Assembly: GCF_008079445.1 (NCBI RefSeq)
Contig: NZ_VRYH01000004.1
Coordinates: forward strand, 419,591 to 483,590
Direction: 5' to 3'
DNA length: 64,000 nucleotides
DNA from: Aidingimonas lacisalsi
GTDB lineage: Bacteria > Pseudomonadota > Gammaproteobacteria > Pseudomonadales > Halomonadaceae
The notes under the pieces are model-generated. The model saw nothing but the letters and a program-made list of their open reading frames with translations, did not search any database and was not told the origin of the DNA. Below, one piece after another: positions 62,631 through 64,000 of the stretch (its first letter is position 1; every line of letters begins with the position of its first letter). Position numbers and translations under genes: made by a program.

Positions 62631-64000
62631 TCACAACCGCTTCAGTAACCGGGCAATGATATCCTGGGGCTCGGCAGTCTCGGTATCCGCCACCACCTCG
62701 GCATTCCTGGGGGGTTCATAGGGGCTGTTGATGCCGGTGAAGTCCCTGATCTTGCCTTCCCGCGCCTTCTGATAAAGCCCCTTCGGATCACGCTGCTCGC
62801 AGATGTCCATCGGCGTGTCGACATGCACTTCGACGAAGTTCCCGGTCTCGAAGAGCGAACGTACGGCATCCCGGTCATCGCGGAACGGTGAAATGAAGGC
62901 GGTGATCACGATGATCCCGGCATCCGCCATCAGCTTGGCAACCTCTCCGACCCGACGAATGTTCTCGGCGCGGTCCGCCTCGCCCATGCCAAGATCCTTG
63001 CACAGCCCATGGCGGACATTGTCGCCATCCAGCAACATCGTATGATAGCCCCGGCGATTGAGCTCGACTTCCAGCGCATTGGCCAGACTCGATTTACCCG
63101 AGCCGGACAAGCCCGTAAACCAGAAGCACTTACCGCTATGGCCCTTGATCTGCTCACGCATCGCCGGCGTGACACTGGTGCGGTTCCACACCACATCGGC
63201 CTTGCTGTCGTGATCGCGAAACTCGTAGGGAAGCTCGGTATCCAGCGTGCGGTGAATCATGCCTGCCCCCACCGTCACGTTGGTCAGTCGATCGATGACG
63301 ATGAAGCTGCCCGTGCCTGGGCTCTGACGGTAATCATCCAGCGGAATCGGCGCCGTCAACTCGACCCGGCAACGGCCGATGGCATTCAGATCGAGATGAT
63401 CGGCGCGCTTATGCTCCAGCGTATTGACGTCGACCTGATAATCGATCGCCGTCACCTGTCCGGCCAGATCGCGCGTGGCCAGTTTCAGGTCATACAATTT
63501 GCCGGTTTCCAGTGCCGTATCGTGCATCCAGACGATATCCGCCTCGAAGGCGTTCGACAGCGGCACCTCGGCATCGGCCGCCACCAGCCAGTCACCGCGT
63601 GAGATATCGATTTCATCCGCCAGGGTCACCGTGATGGCCTGCCCGGGGTAGGCTTTTTCCAGGTCGCCATCGAACGTCACGATACGCTCGACCGTACTGG
63701 ACTTGCCCGAGGGCAAGACCTTGACCGCCACCCCCGGACGCAGGATGCCGGCCGCCAGCGTGCCACTGTAGCCGCGGAAATCGAGATTCGGTCGGTTGAC
63801 GTACTGCACCGGCAGGCGCAGGTCCGTCAGGTTTTGATCATGCGTGATCTCGACCGTTTCCAGCAGTTCCAGCAGTGGCTGGCCGTCCTTGCCGGCGGTC
63901 TGATACCAGGGCATCCGTGCGCTGCGATTGACGACGTTGTCGCCTTCCAGCGCCGACATCGGCACGAAACGGATGTCGCGGGCATTGAGCTTCTCGGCGA
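62631..64000 (-). CDS. cysNC: Bifunctional sulfate adenylyltransferase subunit 1 / APS kinase (CysN-CysC), partial
   Basis: The 5-prime part lies beyond the right edge; reading is open to base 64000 ([22 protein letters not shown] is visible). Present are the end of the CysN GTPase domain, its EF-Tu-like beta-barrel domains ([39 protein letters not shown]) and a full C-terminal APS kinase: P-loop [25 protein letters not shown], the Ser of [22 protein letters not shown] and [11 protein letters not shown]. The fusion makes APS and then PAPS in sulfate assimilation. cysD is expected just outside the window. Followed directly by the GT8 stump. Confidence 0.95.
   Translation of the reverse strand, partial: AEKLNARDIRFVPMSALEGDNVVNRSARMPWYQTAGKDGQPLLELLETVEITHDQNLTDLRLPVQYVNRPNLDFRGYSGTLAAGILRPGVAVKVLPSGKSSTVERIVTFDGDLEKAYPGQAITVTLADEIDISRGDWLVAADAEVPLSNAFEADIVWMHDTALETGKLYDLKLATRDLAGQVTAIDYQVDVNTLEHKRADHLDLNAIGRCRVELTAPIPLDDYRQSPGTGSFIVIDRLTNVTVGAGMIHRTLDTELPYEFRDHDSKADVVWNRTSVTPAMREQIKGHSGKCFWFTGLSGSGKSSLANALEVELNRRGYHTMLLDGDNVRHGLCKDLGMGEADRAENIRRVGEVAKLMADAGIIVITAFISPFRDDRDAVRSLFETGNFVEVHVDTPMDICEQRDPKGLYQKAREGKIRDFTGINSPYEPPRNAEVVADTETAEPQDIIARLLKRL

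Noticed and set aside
1..64000. CRISPR arrays, tRNA/rRNA genes, insertion sequences or prophage
   Set aside because: I looked for repeat-spacer periodicity, tRNA-like cloverleafs in the gaps, and transposase or integrase motifs on both strands and saw none; short RNAs could be missed by eye.

Overview
The window looks like a chromosomal segment of a halophilic gammaproteobacterium of the Halomonas/Chromohalobacter/Salinicola type (inference). Reasons: an enteric-type flhDC/motAB/cheAW motility block, a second stator pair, a class II PyrC, a CysN-CysC fusion, moderately high GC, and many binding-protein-dependent carriers for small acids and betaines. I see no rRNA, tRNA, CRISPR array, transposase, integrase or prophage. 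Coding is dense on both strands, and both window edges cut genes (an Aer-type receptor on the left, cysNC on the right).

Layout. 1-11.98 kb (all minus): chemotaxis and flagellar genes in transcriptional order fliD-fliS-fliT-fliK-flhX, then flhD-flhC, then motA-motB-cheA-cheW-MCP-aer, with two good sigma-28 promoter matches (upstream of fliD and of motA). 12.0-16.6 kb: a complete polyamine-type ABC operon (potA-potD-potB-potC order). 16.8-22.0 kb: a hypothetical gene, a CynX-type MFS carrier, pyrC, a small membrane protein and a second stator pair (motA2-motB2). 22.2-26.1 kb: a GntR regulator divergent from a tripartite tricarboxylate transporter (TTT). 26.2-30.3 kb: a lower-GC module with a lone betaine-type binding protein, a DddP-like M24 metalloprotein, an Fe(II)/2-oxoglutarate dioxygenase and a LysR regulator. 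30.5-38.1 kb: an RpiR regulator divergent from diaminopropionate ammonia-lyase, two N-carbamoyl amino acid hydrolases (L-type M20 and D-type nitrilase family) and a TRAP transporter. 38.1-43.5 kb: a LacI regulator with two identical palindromic operators, a second TRAP transporter and an NAD-dependent epimerase/dehydrogenase. 43.5-48.9 kb: a LysR regulator, a second TTT and a class V PLP enzyme. 49.1-52.3 kb: a Spy/CpxP-like periplasmic protein, two envelope glycosyltransferases (GT90 and GT4) and a gene remnant. 52.6-61.3 kb: a TauE permease, then divergent sugar-acid operons: glucarate dehydratase, a TPP enzyme and a NIPSNAP protein on minus; a YiaK-type diketogulonate reductase with a third TTT on plus. 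61.4-64.0 kb: a hypothetical protein, the C-terminal stump of a GT8 glycosyltransferase and cysNC.

How the genes fit together. The left third builds and steers the flagellum. Most of 22-61 kb is a run of catabolic cassettes, each pairing a high-affinity uptake system with a local regulator and/or one to three enzymes. The two cassettes most likely to be undescribed are the DddP-like/betaine-binding/dioxygenase module (26.2-30.3 kb) and the diaminopropionate lyase plus two carbamoylases plus TRAP module (30.5-38.1 kb). For the second I propose uptake and breakdown of a ureido amino acid such as albizziine. Both are inferences from gene content.
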